Positions 1 through 10,831 are shown, numbered from the stretch's first letter. The stretch: DNA of 64,000 nt from Bacillota bacterium (GCA_023414875.1 JAEZMV010000028.1:372001-436000); one strand, 5' to 3'. Notes: generated by a model not told the origin, from the sequence alone. Made by a program: numbers and translations.

Positions 1-780
1 GGGTTAATAACTGAATCAATGTTCAATTCTCCCAGTGGGATAGCCGTTGATCAGGAAGGAACCCTCTATATAGCCGATACAGGCAATGGAGCAATCCGTA
101 CAATAGATCAAAATTGGAATGTAAAAACCTTGGTAAAAGGATTAAAGCATCCTACAGGAATTGCAATAAACAGCAAAGGAGAAATATTCGTTACTGAAAC
201 TCTCAATCATCGGATTTTAAAGATAGACCCTTTAGGAAACTGGACAGTCTTTGCAGGAGGGGGATATTCAACTATTAATGGAGAACCAGTGGGAGCATTT
301 GCTGATGGAAAGGGAGAGCAAGCTAAATTCAATGAACCACAGGGTTTAGCAATGGATTATGAGGATAATTTATATGTTGCTGATTCAGCTAATCAGCGTA
401 TTAGAAGAGTGAATGCAGAGGGAATAGTATCAACAATTGCCGGATCAGGGGTAGAGCTTATGAAAAGCACTTCATATATAATTGGAGGATATCAAGACGG
501 AATTGGTGAAACTGCTCAATTTAACTTCCCTATGGGTCTAGCTGTAGGATCGGATAAAACCATATATGTAGCAGATACCTATAACAACTGCATAAGAATG
601 ATTACTCCGGAAGGTGTGGTCAGCACCCTAGCAGGTAGTATGGATTCAGGTGATAGAAATGGAAATGCAGCTCTTGCCCAATTCAGTCATCCAAGTGATG
701 TTTTGTATTTGGAGAATGGAAGTTTAATTATATTGGATAAAGGCAATGCTCTGTTGCGCATCTATCAACCACCACAATAA
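1..780 (+). CDS. NHL-repeat beta-propeller protein, 5' partial
   Basis: The reading frame is open from base 1, so the true start lies upstream; 259 residues are visible. They form repeated NHL/SMP-30-like blades: 'GIAVDQEGTLYIADTGN', 'GIAINSKGEIFVTETLNHRI', 'GLAMDYEDNLYVADSANQRI' and 'GLAVGSDKTIYVADTYNN' recur about every 50-60 residues. Each is a G-[IL]-A-[VM]-D strand followed by an [LI]Y-[VI]-AD-[TS]-x-N turn. Such propellers bind proteins or ligands, often outside the cell. The FecR-domain gene follows 25 nt later, so the two are probably co-transcribed and may act together at the envelope. The function is unknown; the N-terminus may carry a signal peptide that cannot be seen here. Confidence 0.85.
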   Translation, partial: GLITESMFNSPSGIAVDQEGTLYIADTGNGAIRTIDQNWNVKTLVKGLKHPTGIAINSKGEIFVTETLNHRILKIDPLGNWTVFAGGGYSTINGEPVGAFADGKGEQAKFNEPQGLAMDYEDNLYVADSANQRIRRVNAEGIVSTIAGSGVELMKSTSYIIGGYQDGIGETAQFNFPMGLAVGSDKTIYVADTYNNCIRMITPEGVVSTLAGSMDSGDRNGNAALAQFSHPSDVLYLENGSLIILDKGNALLRIYQPPQ

Positions 781-805
781 TACGGAGGAAGAGAGGTGTA
801 CCTAG

Positions 806-3142
<2,337 letters not shown>

Positions 3143-3150
3143 GTTAAATA

Positions 3151-3176
3151 AAAGGCAGCCTGGAGGGGCTGCCTTT
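3151..3176 (+). terminator. Rho-independent terminator
   Basis: Perfect 10-bp stem (3151-3160 with 3167-3176, AAAGGCAGCC/GGCTGCCTTT) with a 6-nt loop, closing with a short T run. It ends the NHL/FecR operon. Confidence 0.9.
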
Positions 3177-3364
3177 TCGCATCCTTAGCAGCATCATTTG
3201 TGGATTGTCAGAGTATGATATATTTACATGATATTTTTATGATATACTTCATTACATATTTCAATAGAATTATGGATAATTGTAGGGTATAATTATGAAT
3301 ACTAGCTTAAGATCAAATATATGAGGATTAAGAGCTAATCATCAGAGAAAGGGAGGTAGTGGAG

Positions 3365-4756
3365 ATGTCAAATAGAAGAGTAGCCCAAAAGGATCGGGTT
3401 TATATCGCAATTGATTTGAAATCCTTCTATGCCTCCGTGGAGTGTATAGAAAGAGGATTAAATCCGCTGACCACCAACCTTGTAGTAGCTGATCCGACCC
3501 GTACGGAGAAGACGATCTGTCTTGCAGTATCTCCCTCTCTGAAGGCCTATGGCATACCCGGCAGAGCCCGGTTATTTGAGGTGCAACAGAAGCTGAGGGA
3601 GATAAAACAGCGTACAGGAACAGAGGTAGAATATATCATTGCACCACCTCAGATGGCACGCTATATTGAAGTATCAGCAGATATCTATGCAACCTACCTG
3701 AAATACATCAGTCCTGAGGATATTCATGTATACAGCATAGATGAATGCTTTATGGATGTGTCGAATTATCTGCAGCTTTATCAAATCTCTGCTAAGGAGC
3801 TGGCAGTAAAAATGATTCTTGATGTACTAAAGAATACGGGAATCACTGCTACAGCGGGAATCGGAACCAACCTGTATCTGAGTAAGATTGCCATGGATAT
3901 TGTTGCAAAGCATGTGGAGGCTGATGCTAGCGGAGTGCGTATCGCTGAGCTTGATGAGCTAACCTATCGTAGACTATTGTGGGATCACAGACCGATTACT
4001 GACTTCTGGAGAGTTGGAGGGGGTATTGCCAAGAGACTTGAGGGCAGTGGGCTGTATACGATGGGTGACATTGCCAGAGCCTCACTGCATAATGAGGATT
4101 TACTATATGGAATGCTTGGTATTGATGCTGAATTATTGATTGACCATGCCTGGGGGTATGAACCCTGTGGTATGGAGGAAATCAAAATCTATCAACCCAG
4201 TACGAATAGTATATCTTCGGGACAGGTTTTACCATATCCCTATGATTTTTATAAGGCAAGGATTGTGGTACAGGAGATGACAGAATTATTGGTGCTGGAC
4301 CTTGTAGATAAGGGAATGGTAACAGACAGTCTGACCTTGACCATTGGTTATGATCGTAGCAACGTTGATGATGGAAACTACCAGGGTGAGATCATTAACG
4401 ACCGTTATGGAAGGGCAATCCCAAAATCCGCGCATGGTACTGCAAATCTTGGTACGACCAGCAGCAGTACAAAGAAAATCATGAAGGCTGTTATGGAGCT
4501 TTATGATCGTATCATATCTAAGGAGCTTATGGTCAGGCGGGTAACTATTAGCGCCAATCATCTGGTGGATGAATTCTATGAGCAGATGGATCTATTTACA
4601 GATCCGGCAGAGCTGGCAAAGGAACGTAAGATGCAGCAAGCCATGCTTAGTATTAAGAAGAAGTTTGGAAAAAACGCCATCTTAAAGGGCACGGACCTGG
4701 AAGAGGGTGCAACTACAAGAGAAAGAAATAAGCAAATTGGCGGACACAAAGCATAG
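3365..4756 (+). CDS. Y-family DNA polymerase (UmuC/DinB-like)
   Basis: Error-prone translesion polymerase. Near the N-terminus is the metal-binding segment 'AIDLKSFYASVE', and the catalytic 'YSIDECFMD' places Asp126-Glu127 in the palm. The little-finger region follows to about residue 410. The length (463) fits the Firmicute UvrX/YqjW branch rather than the shorter DinB. A GTG at 3359 is in frame, but GGGAGG at 3351-3356 is 2 nt from it and 8 nt from ATG 3365, so I chose 3365. A YolD-like gene follows at 12 nt, the usual pairing for this branch. I found no LexA box that I could defend in the 180 nt upstream. Confidence 0.93.
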   Translation: MSNRRVAQKDRVYIAIDLKSFYASVECIERGLNPLTTNLVVADPTRTEKTICLAVSPSLKAYGIPGRARLFEVQQKLREIKQRTGTEVEYIIAPPQMARYIEVSADIYATYLKYISPEDIHVYSIDECFMDVSNYLQLYQISAKELAVKMILDVLKNTGITATAGIGTNLYLSKIAMDIVAKHVEADASGVRIAELDELTYRRLLWDHRPITDFWRVGGGIAKRLEGSGLYTMGDIARASLHNEDLLYGMLGIDAELLIDHAWGYEPCGMEEIKIYQPSTNSISSGQVLPYPYDFYKARIVVQEMTELLVLDLVDKGMVTDSLTLTIGYDRSNVDDGNYQGEIINDRYGRAIPKSAHGTANLGTTSSSTKKIMKAVMELYDRIISKELMVRRVTISANHLVDEFYEQMDLFTDPAELAKERKMQQAMLSIKKKFGKNAILKGTDLEEGATTRERNKQIGGHKA

Positions 4757-4768
4757 GAGAGATTTGAT

Positions 4769-5239
4769 ATGGTAAAGAATCCGGTATCCTTAGGTGATAA
4801 GGCTACTAATAAATATGATGATATCCTCCATACAGAATACCCATGGATAAGCTCAGATATTATCAAGCATCCAAGAATGAGGGTAGAAGACCGGGCTAAG
4901 ATATTTGTTCCCTTTGCTGCACTAAAAGGCTACGAGGAGGCAATTGCAGCAAAACAGAGAATTGTTGTACCCCGCAAGGATTTGTCAGAGGAAGCTAAAG
5001 AGTATCTGGATTCTCAGCTGGGAGGGATTGAATTGTTGCTGACAAAGGGACTACACCCTATCATTACAGTTGTGTATTTCCAAAAGGATAAAGATAGCAG
5101 TGAAGTTGGTGGAGAATACATTCAATTCACCGGTATGGTTGCGAAATTTGACCGGACCTCAAGGATCCTCCAAATAGTAGACAAAAGACTGCGTTTGGAC
5201 GATATCTATGGTATTGAGGGTAAGGACTTAATAGTATAA
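4769..5239 (+). CDS. YolD-like protein
   Basis: 156 residues. The segment 'RMRVEDRAKIFVPFAALKGYEEAI' is the signature of YolD-like proteins, which sit next to UmuC/UvrX-type Y-family polymerases in Firmicutes and are thought to be UmuD-like partners or regulators. The C-terminal half is beta-rich, with 'GEYIQFTGMVAKFDRTSRILQIVDKRLRLDDIYGI', as in family members. It lies 12 nt downstream of the polymerase and shares its transcript. No Ser-Lys autocleavage motif is evident, so a true UmuD role is inference. Confidence 0.88.
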   Translation: MVKNPVSLGDKATNKYDDILHTEYPWISSDIIKHPRMRVEDRAKIFVPFAALKGYEEAIAAKQRIVVPRKDLSEEAKEYLDSQLGGIELLLTKGLHPIITVVYFQKDKDSSEVGGEYIQFTGMVAKFDRTSRILQIVDKRLRLDDIYGIEGKDLIV

Positions 5240-5330
5240 ATTATTGAGTTGGTATTCGAAACAATCACTGTAGGGTGCTTTTTAGAGCGGTGTTCACGGA
5301 TATCTACCTATATCTAATTAGAAACCATAT

Positions 5331-5376
5331 AACTCACGCATAGAAACTTCTTGGTTGCATCAATGCGTGAGTTTTT
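5331..5376 (+). terminator. Bidirectional terminator-like hairpin
   Basis: Perfect 11-bp stem AACTCACGCAT (5331-5341) / ATGCGTGAGTT (5363-5373) followed by TTT. It ends the polymerase/yolD transcript. Its right arm also encodes the last residues of the convergent minus-strand gene at 5360-5599, so it could terminate both. Confidence 0.75.
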
Positions 5377-5599
5377 GAGTTGCATCAGAGTTATTTTTTT
5401 CTGCCTCTGCTTTTGAAGCTATATTTTGCATTTGGGCAGCACTTGTTAACATCAGGCTTCCTACTGCAACAATAAGATTTCCCAAAGCATTAAGCTCATC
5501 TGCACTTTTACCTTCTGAAAGTGAAATGGCAAGTGCATTTGCTAGAACTATTAAATCTTTAGGACAAAGATTGTCAATCATCTCTTTATTCCACCACAT
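5360..5599 (-). CDS. Small hypothetical protein (DUF6774-like)
   Basis: 79 residues with no signal peptide or long membrane span. The pattern 'LCPKDLIVLANALAISLSEGKSADELNALGNLIVAVGSLM' resembles the short clostridial proteins grouped as DUF6774 (Leu-rich helices, 'GxxLxAVGxxL'); that placement is from memory and tentative. The start is uncertain: ATG at 5599 has no clear ribosome site, while an internal ATG at 5584 (MIDNLC) follows a weak GGTGG. It converges on the yolD gene. Function unknown. Confidence 0.55.
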   Translation of the reverse strand: MWWNKEMIDNLCPKDLIVLANALAISLSEGKSADELNALGNLIVAVGSLMLTSAAQMQNIASKAEAEKNNSDATQKLTH

Positions 5600-5716
5600 T
5601 TTGAATAATCTAATATAATAAAATGTATGCTTTCATTTTATAAATTGTGATAAAAATTTTATAAAATAGACAAAAATACTGCCTGACATAAGTATTGCAG
5701 ACAGTATTAATTAATA

Positions 5717-5962
5717 ATGAACGGAGTCTTCAACAATAAATACCGGGAAAATGGAAGCATCAAGCTGATGATCGACCCCGCTACGGCACAGGGCTGGGTG
5801 CCTAACGATGCCGGACAATATCTGTACTACGGGGACGGAAAGGCTCTCACCGGTTGGCAGATCATAGACAGTGTGAGATATTTCTTTAACAACGATGGTA
5901 CACTGAAAGCCGACTGGGTGAAGGAGGGCGGCAACTGGATTTTAAGAATTCAAAATTTCTAA
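5717..5962 (+). pseudogene. Remnant of a choline/glucan-binding repeat protein
   Basis: 81 codons, of which about 50 form a cell-wall-binding repeat unit: 'GWVPNDAGQYLYYGDGKALTGWQ', then 'VRYFFNNDGTLKADWVKEGGNW'. Intact proteins carry many such repeats plus a hydrolase domain and a signal peptide. Here there is neither, and the match stops abruptly after 'GGNW', followed by 'ILRIQNF' and a stop. No ribosome site precedes ATG 5717. The segment is visibly richer in G+C than its flanks. I read it as a fragment left by deletion or recombination rather than a working gene. Confidence 0.65.
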
Positions 5963-6013
5963 ATGGTTTGACATAGGTCGGACTACATTGAATTATTACG
6001 AAGAGATTATAGG

Positions 6014-6046
6014 GCGTCCTATCATGTAAATGGTAGGGTGCTTTTT
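6014..6046 (+). terminator. Terminator-like hairpin, dispersed sequence family
   Basis: A 12-bp stem with G-U pairs (6014-6025 with 6030-6041) and loop GTAA, followed by TTTTT. The arms (CCTATC...GGTAGGGTGC) closely resemble those of the hairpin at 21120-21154. A lone right arm, TAGGGTGCTTTTTAG, occurs at 5271-5285. Confidence 0.75.
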
Positions 6047-6117
6047 AGTTGTAACAATCAGCTTTACAAAAAAATGTTAAATATGTATGGACTTTCATTT
6101 TTATATATGATATATTA

Positions 6118-6135
6118 TAGACAATATATTGTCTA
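6118..6135 (+). promoter_or_regulatory. 18-bp perfect palindrome, probable MarR operator
   Basis: TAGACAATATATTGTCTA is a perfect palindrome 30 nt before the MarR start codon, next to AT-rich promoter-like DNA (TATATT at 6111-6116). Its position is typical of autorepression by the adjacent MarR protein. Confidence 0.65.
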
Positions 6136-6165
6136 GTCGTATGATAGGAAGGAAAGAGAAACATA

Positions 6166-6627
6166 ATGGAATTGTTTTTAATACAACAAATTTATGCTAC
6201 ATTATTTGCTACAAATAATAAAATACAGGCCATATGTGACAGGCAATATAAGAATTTAACTTTACGCCAATTTATGCTCGTGCTGACTATCAGTCATATA
6301 CCTGAGGGCGAGTGCACATTTAATCGGGTAGCAAAACAATTGGGAACTTCTAAACAGAATGTTAAGCAGCTAGTAACTAACTTGGAGAAAAAAGGGTATA
6401 TCATGGTAGAGTCTAGTAAAGTAGACAGGCGCGCTAATAATATTAGATTAACACAAGAAGGAATCGAGGTAGGAGTAGCTTATGCAAAGGTAGGAAATGA
6501 TTTTTTGAGTAAAATCGCGTACCAGTTTACAACAGAAGAATTAGAGCAACTGTGGAATCTGTTAAAACGTTTTTACGCTTTTGACGGAGTGGAGATGGAT
6601 GGATTTGATATTCATCCTAATAATTAG
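6166..6627 (+). CDS. MarR family transcriptional regulator
   Basis: 153 residues. The MarR winged helix occupies about residues 30-105: 'LTLRQFMLVLTISHIPEGECTFNRVAKQLGTSKQNVKQLVTNLEKKGYIMVESSKVDRRANNIRLTQEG'. The 'D-R-R-A' wing is the family hallmark. It starts at ATG 6166 after AGGAAGG, downstream of an 18-bp palindrome that is its likely operator. The CPBP protease gene begins 2 nt after its stop, so the two form an operon. The ligand is unknown; MarR proteins usually sense small aromatics or oxidants. Confidence 0.9.
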   Translation: MELFLIQQIYATLFATNNKIQAICDRQYKNLTLRQFMLVLTISHIPEGECTFNRVAKQLGTSKQNVKQLVTNLEKKGYIMVESSKVDRRANNIRLTQEGIEVGVAYAKVGNDFLSKIAYQFTTEELEQLWNLLKRFYAFDGVEMDGFDIHPNN

Positions 6628-6629
6628 AA

Positions 6630-7418
6630 ATGGAGGAGATTAAAATAAAAATTAAAAATAATATTATTGTACGTTATTTATTTATAACATTTCTCATATC
6701 ATATGGATTATGGGGAACGATTATTATTTCAAATGCATTCGGATATTTAAAGTTTGGTAATCCCATTTGTATGATCTTGTACATATTAGGCGCCTTTGGA
6801 CCAACGGTTAGTTCTTATATTGTGCAAAAAAAAGTAGGTCGAATTACTGGTTTTAAAGATTTGATGAAAAAAGCCTTTCGATTTAAAGCTTCAATGATTT
6901 CCTATGGTTTGGTAATACTTTCTTTAATTTTATATTTTATATATCCTGCAATCAGAGGAAAAATTACTCTGGGAATTCCTATATATCTATCTGTTTTAAT
7001 GATTCCATTAATGCTATTTGGAGGCGGAATGGAAGAGGTTGGTTGGAGATGGGTGCTACAGCCAGAGTTAGAAAGAATATTTCCTTTTGGTATTGCTACG
7101 ATTATAACATCATTGATATGGACTCTATGGCATTTACCACTGTTTTTTATTAAGGGCTCATCCCAGTCTTATGTTAATTTTTTAGCCTTTCTAATTCTAC
7201 TGATTGGCATGTCATTTGTTCAAGCTACTATTTATGGATATAGTAAGAATATCTGGTTATGTGCGCTGTTACATTGCTCTTTTAATGCACTTCCTGCTTC
7301 CTTTGTGTTTAAAGAAAATATATCTATAAATACCGGTATTTCAATTGTTATGGTAATAGGTGCGCTGATTGTGAGGAAGATATTAGTGAAAAGGTCTGAC
7401 CTGGTTGTAGAAAATTAA
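6630..7418 (+). CDS. CPBP family intramembrane glutamic endopeptidase
   Basis: 262 residues with about seven hydrophobic segments. Motif 1, 'EEVGWR', puts the catalytic Glu pair at 135-136 and Arg at 140. Motif 2, 'WHLP', has His168, and a further His/Asn motif 'LLHCSFNALP' lies near residue 215. This is the CAAX-protease/bacteriocin-processing (Abi) family in the membrane. ATG 6630 lies 2 nt after the marR stop with no ribosome site of its own (the GGAGGAG is inside the gene), which suggests translation by reinitiation. Members serve in self-immunity to bacteriocins or in protein processing; the substrate is unknown. Confidence 0.88.
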   Translation: MEEIKIKIKNNIIVRYLFITFLISYGLWGTIIISNAFGYLKFGNPICMILYILGAFGPTVSSYIVQKKVGRITGFKDLMKKAFRFKASMISYGLVILSLILYFIYPAIRGKITLGIPIYLSVLMIPLMLFGGGMEEVGWRWVLQPELERIFPFGIATIITSLIWTLWHLPLFFIKGSSQSYVNFLAFLILLIGMSFVQATIYGYSKNIWLCALLHCSFNALPASFVFKENISINTGISIVMVIGALIVRKILVKRSDLVVEN

Positions 7419-7458
7419 TTATGTTTAATGTTATGAATATAAGCATTAGGAGGAGAAA

Positions 7459-7947
7459 ATGATAGAATTACGTAAGATTGATGATAAAAATGTATGGGAG
7501 ATTATAAATCTTTCTGTGGATGAGGAACAGAAAAATTTTGTAGCTACTAATACTGAGAGTATCATAGACGCATTTACTATGATTACTTCGGGTGGTGTGG
7601 CGTTACCCTTTGGCATATATGATGATGATTGTCTTGTAGGATTTGTTATGTTTGGATATGGCTCAAGCGGAGATGAGGATGAACCGATTATTGCAAAAAA
7701 CAATTACTGCATTTGGCGATTCATGATTGACAAAAAATATCAGCGCCAGGGTTTTGGACGAAGAGCATTGTTAGCTTCCTTAGAATATATAAAATCAATG
7801 CCCTGTGGTAAAGCGGATTATTGTTGGCTTTCTTATGAGCCAGATAATGTAGCTGCAAAAAAACTCTATTCTTTGGAAGGCTTTCATGAAAACGGTGAAA
7901 TGTGCGGAGATGAAATAGTATCTGTTCTAAAATTGGATTTGGAATAA
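7459..7947 (+). CDS. GNAT N-acetyltransferase, BltD/PaiA-like
   Basis: 162 residues. The acetyl-CoA pyrophosphate loop is 'IDKKYQRQGFGRRAL' (Q-x-x-G-x-G), near residues 90-105. The fold continues through 'WLSYEPDNVAAKKLYSLEGF', the typical N-x-x-A-x-x-L-Y motif. Overall order and spacing resemble Bacillus BltD-type spermine/spermidine acetyltransferases ('FVATNTESIIDA' and 'CLVGFVMFG' in the N-half). The start at ATG 7459 has GGAGGAG just upstream. The cytoplasmic substrate, polyamine or another amine, is inferred. It lies 40 nt after the CPBP gene and may share its transcript. Confidence 0.85.
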   Translation: MIELRKIDDKNVWEIINLSVDEEQKNFVATNTESIIDAFTMITSGGVALPFGIYDDDCLVGFVMFGYGSSGDEDEPIIAKNNYCIWRFMIDKKYQRQGFGRRALLASLEYIKSMPCGKADYCWLSYEPDNVAAKKLYSLEGFHENGEMCGDEIVSVLKLDLE

Positions 7948-8056
7948 TATAGGCTAAGCTATGATAGCTCCATATTAGCTATTGTATTATAATTGATACT
8001 ATGAGTACAGCACAGGCATTTCTTAGCAATTAATAATTGGATAAAACCAACAAATG

Positions 8057-8082
8057 AAAAGAGGACGAAAGTCCTCTTTTTT
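8057..8082 (+). terminator. Rho-independent terminator
   Basis: A 10-bp stem AAAAGAGGAC (8057-8066) / GTCCTCTTTT (8071-8080) with a GAAA tetraloop and continuing T run. It ends the MarR-CPBP-GNAT stretch. Confidence 0.92.
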
Positions 8083-8136
8083 CTGCCTGACTACATATAC
8101 GTGCCCGCGGGCTTTAAGAAGCGGGAGGATGGAGCT

Positions 8137-8358
8137 TTAACTCATAAAGCAAAAGACAATACCCCTAATAGCTAAGATTAAGTGTTTTGCGAGGGCTTCA
8201 ACAGGTATATCATCCCTTAGTTCTCCTCCTCTGACTTCTTTTTCCAAAGTTTCAGAAACTATTCTATAAAGCTCCCGGCTATAGTCCATTGCAGCAGCAG
8301 TATCAATAGTTTTTGTAATGTGGCTGCCTGAGACTGGGCACCCTATCTTGAAGTGCAC
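8137..8358 (-). pseudogene. TetR-family regulator remnant (C-terminal part)
   Basis: 73 codons. 'MDYSRELYRIVSETLEKEVRGGELRDDIPVEALAKHLILAIRGIVFCF' matches the ligand-binding helices late in TetR/AcrR regulators ('G-E-L-R-x-D-I-P...A-x-x-L...-R-G-I-x-F'). No DNA-binding domain is found upstream, and the usual tail after 'RGIVF' is missing. A hairpin at 8355-8391 abuts the 5' side. It is best read as a decayed fragment. Confidence 0.6.
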
Positions 8359-8391
8359 CCCAAATACTAGAAATCTAATATTTGGTGGTGC
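8355..8391. repeat. Imperfect hairpin beside TetR remnant
   Basis: GCACC+CCAAATA+TAG (8355-8370) pairs with CTA+TATTTGG+GGTGC (8375-8391) across loop AAAT, with one mismatch and one bulged T. It sits exactly where TetR similarity ends. It could be a terminator relic or the end of a deleted segment. Confidence 0.45.
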
Positions 8392-8566
8392 ATTTCTATC
8401 AGTTTTTCATTGGACAAATATGGTTATATGTTGCATAATTATAATGTTGATATATGGTTTTAGTTTACATTGCTATGTAAGCAGAGTGCTTGACTACGGC
8501 TACAGAGTGCATAAAAAGTCGGACATAAAAATGATAATGGAGCTAATATATAGAGGGGAGTTCAAA

Positions 8567-9424
8567 ATGAATATGTTAATGATGATGAATGAGGTGATTA
8601 GTTATGTAGAAGACCACTTGGAGAGCGAAATAGACTGCGAAGAAATCACTAAAATATCAGGTTATTCATGGTTTTATCTTCAGAGATTATTTACTGGTAT
8701 AGTTGGTATAACACTATCTGAATATGTAAGAAGGCGAAGAATGACTTTAGCTGCCGCTGAAGTTATGAGTAGCGGTATACGGGTATTGGATTTAGCAATG
8801 AAATATGGTTATGAATCTGCCGATTCTTTTTCACGAGCTTTTCGAACTGTTCATGGAGTAAGTCCATCAGAAGCAAGAAAGGAGAAAGGAACCCTAAAGA
8901 TGTATCAGCCGATGTCCTTTGTAATATCGGTAAAAGGAGAAAAAGAGCTTGCATATAGGATTGAATCTCGTGATGAAATGCGCATTGTTGGTCTTATCAG
9001 ACATTTTAAGGCACCTGAAAACAATGAACTAGATGTTAGTATGTTTTGGAATAAGATTCACTCTGATGGTAGCTATGATAGGATAGCAAACCTTGCAGAT
9101 GGTGACATACAGGGAGTCCATGGATTTATACATGTAATTGATAATGAAACAGTTGATTACATAATAGCAGCTTTTTCGAAACAGGAAGTTCCGGAAGATA
9201 TGGAAGCTTATACTATTCTAAAATCAAAATGGGCAATATTTGAAGGAAAGGGTTCGGTAGGAGCAGCAATTGATGGACTGTGGAAGAGGATATATAGTGA
9301 ATGGCTGCCTTCTACTAGATATACACATGCTGAAACAATAGAAATTGAGTGTTTCCAATACGGTGACAATAAAAATGACGAGGATTTCAAATTTGAAATT
9401 TGGATTCCGATTATGATTAAGTGA
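8567..9424 (+). CDS. AraC family regulator with GyrI-like effector domain
   Basis: 285 residues from ATG 8567. That start is set by GAGGGGAG at 8552-8560; an in-frame extension back to 8318 has no ribosome site and no family resemblance. The AraC DNA-binding domain fills residues 1-105: 'SYVEDHLESEIDCEEITKISGYSWFYLQRLFTGIVGITLSEYVRRRR' then 'ALKYGYESADSFSRAF' type helix and 'GVSPSEARK'. Residues about 120-285 form an AraC_E_bind/GyrI-like domain ('MRIVGLIRHF...WKRIYSEWLPSTRYTHAETIEIECF'). These regulators bind small amphipathic drugs or similar ligands. An NTF2-like gene follows at 42 nt. Confidence 0.88.
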   Translation: MNMLMMMNEVISYVEDHLESEIDCEEITKISGYSWFYLQRLFTGIVGITLSEYVRRRRMTLAAAEVMSSGIRVLDLAMKYGYESADSFSRAFRTVHGVSPSEARKEKGTLKMYQPMSFVISVKGEKELAYRIESRDEMRIVGLIRHFKAPENNELDVSMFWNKIHSDGSYDRIANLADGDIQGVHGFIHVIDNETVDYIIAAFSKQEVPEDMEAYTILKSKWAIFEGKGSVGAAIDGLWKRIYSEWLPSTRYTHAETIEIECFQYGDNKNDEDFKFEIWIPIMIK

Positions 9425-9466
9425 TTAAAATTAGAATGGAGCATGATTCAATAGGGAGGAATGAAG

Positions 9467-9853
9467 ATGAGTTATACGAACAAGGAAGAACTTATATTTG
9501 AAAAAGAACATGATTTGTGGAAAGCAACAAGGAATAAGGATGTTGCAGCATTTAAAGAGTTAGTTGCTGATGATGCTATTATGATATGTGGTGGGTATAG
9601 ATGTCTTGGAGCTGAATATGCAGAATATATCAAGGATTTTGATATCAATGGATATGAAATAATAAATGAAGAGGTTATCTTTTCAATTAAAGAGGCTGTG
9701 CAGATACATTATGTTATTGATGTGAAAACTGAATTTCCAGAAACATCGGATTTAGGAGGAGTTTTTCATGTTATTTCACTTTGGCAACTGAAGAATGATC
9801 AATGGAAACTTTATTTCAATATAGATTCAAGAATTATTGAAGACAGTAAATAG
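9467..9853 (+). CDS. NTF2-like (SnoaL/DUF4440-type) protein
   Basis: 128 residues. The cone-shaped NTF2-like fold is suggested by 'EKEHDLWKATRNKDVAAFKELVADDAIMICGG' followed by beta strands ending in 'ISLWQLKNDQWKLYFNIDSRII', as in DUF4440/SnoaL-like proteins. GGGAGGA at 9454-9460 touches ATG 9461 but is 6 nt from ATG 9467, so the latter is preferred. It lies between two AraC/GyrI-like regulators. Members are small enzymes or ligand binders; no catalytic residues can be assigned. Confidence 0.75.
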   Translation: MSYTNKEELIFEKEHDLWKATRNKDVAAFKELVADDAIMICGGYRCLGAEYAEYIKDFDINGYEIINEEVIFSIKEAVQIHYVIDVKTEFPETSDLGGVFHVISLWQLKNDQWKLYFNIDSRIIEDSK

Positions 9854-9928
9854 CAGTTTTAAAGGCATTCACAGTCAAGCGGTATATCACTAATCAGTAT
9901 ATACTGTATGTGAAGGAGGTGCTTATAG

Positions 9929-10831
9929 ATGCACGCATGGGAACAAATACAACAGACCATAGAATTTATTGAGGGCCATCTGAGTGAGGAAATTAATATT
10001 GATAACCTTGCAAAAATGGCTTCGTTATCGCCTTTTTATTATCAACGACTATTTAGTCGACTGATAAAAAAACCGGTTGCCGAATATATAAAGCTCCGTC
10101 GTATGGCGAGGGCAACCGAAACCTTGCTTCAAAAGGATAAGCGTATTTTAGATATCGCCTTAGGGCTTGGATTTTCCTCACATGAACACTTCACCCGTAT
10201 ATTTAATACTACTTTTGGGATGACCCCGGGTGATTATCGCAAGAATCCGGTAGCATTAAACCGAATGACGAAACCGGAGCTTTTACTACATTATACTCTA
10301 ATTGATGAAGGAGTACCTTTAATCACTGATGGAATTGTTCTGGAAATAAATCGTCAGCAAATTACGGAACCCATCTATTTTACAGGTATTAAAAAAGACA
10401 TACCGATTCATTTTATTGATGGACTGGGAACAGAATCAGGCATTGACCCGTTGGATAACCTTTGGCGGAGTTTCCATGAGCAAAAAGAAATCGTCCTGGA
10501 ACTTACTGCGGATGATGAGGAGATAGGTGTGGCATACCCATGCTTAGAGGAAGGGTATTTCAGTTATTTTGCAGGTGCAAAGTCTAGACAGGGAGCAGTT
10601 CCAAACGGTTTTATGAATTGGGAGCTACCAGTGGGAAAGTATATTGTTTGTTCCTTTGAAGCTGAGTGCTTTGAGGCTCTTGTTATGGATGCTCTTTACA
10701 AAGCACAGCAGTATATCTACAACACATGGTTACCAAATCATAAATTGCAAACTGATGTATTTTGTGCGGAGCGATATGCAAGTCATTCCCCTGAAACTAC
10801 GAGCATGGAGATTTGGCTAAAGCTGCTATAG
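9929..10831 (+). CDS. AraC family regulator with GyrI-like effector domain
   Basis: 300 residues. The N-terminal AraC domain is residues 1-105 ('IEFIEGHLSEEINIDNLAKMASLSPFYYQRLFSRLIKKPVAEYIKLRRM', then 'DIALGLGFSSHEHFTRIFNTTFGMTPGDYRKNP'). The C-terminal effector-binding domain is about 145-300 and ends 'TSMEIWLKLL', closely parallel to the end of the gene at 8567-9424 ('FKFEIWIPIM'). The two look like paralogues. The AAGGAGGTG site at 9914-9922 fits the ATG. It is probably autonomous, and the ligand is unknown. Confidence 0.88.
   Translation: MHAWEQIQQTIEFIEGHLSEEINIDNLAKMASLSPFYYQRLFSRLIKKPVAEYIKLRRMARATETLLQKDKRILDIALGLGFSSHEHFTRIFNTTFGMTPGDYRKNPVALNRMTKPELLLHYTLIDEGVPLITDGIVLEINRQQITEPIYFTGIKKDIPIHFIDGLGTESGIDPLDNLWRSFHEQKEIVLELTADDEEIGVAYPCLEEGYFSYFAGAKSRQGAVPNGFMNWELPVGKYIVCSFEAECFEALVMDALYKAQQYIYNTWLPNHKLQTDVFCAERYASHSPETTSMEIWLKLL

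Noticed and set aside
3180..3364. LexA/SOS box upstream of the Y-family polymerase
   Set aside because: No GAAC-N4-GTTC-type palindrome found in the leader.
8318..8566. An 83-codon N-terminal extension of the AraC gene with hydrophobic character
   Set aside because: No ribosome site at its start, overlaps the TetR remnant on the other strand, and a strong site precedes ATG 8567.
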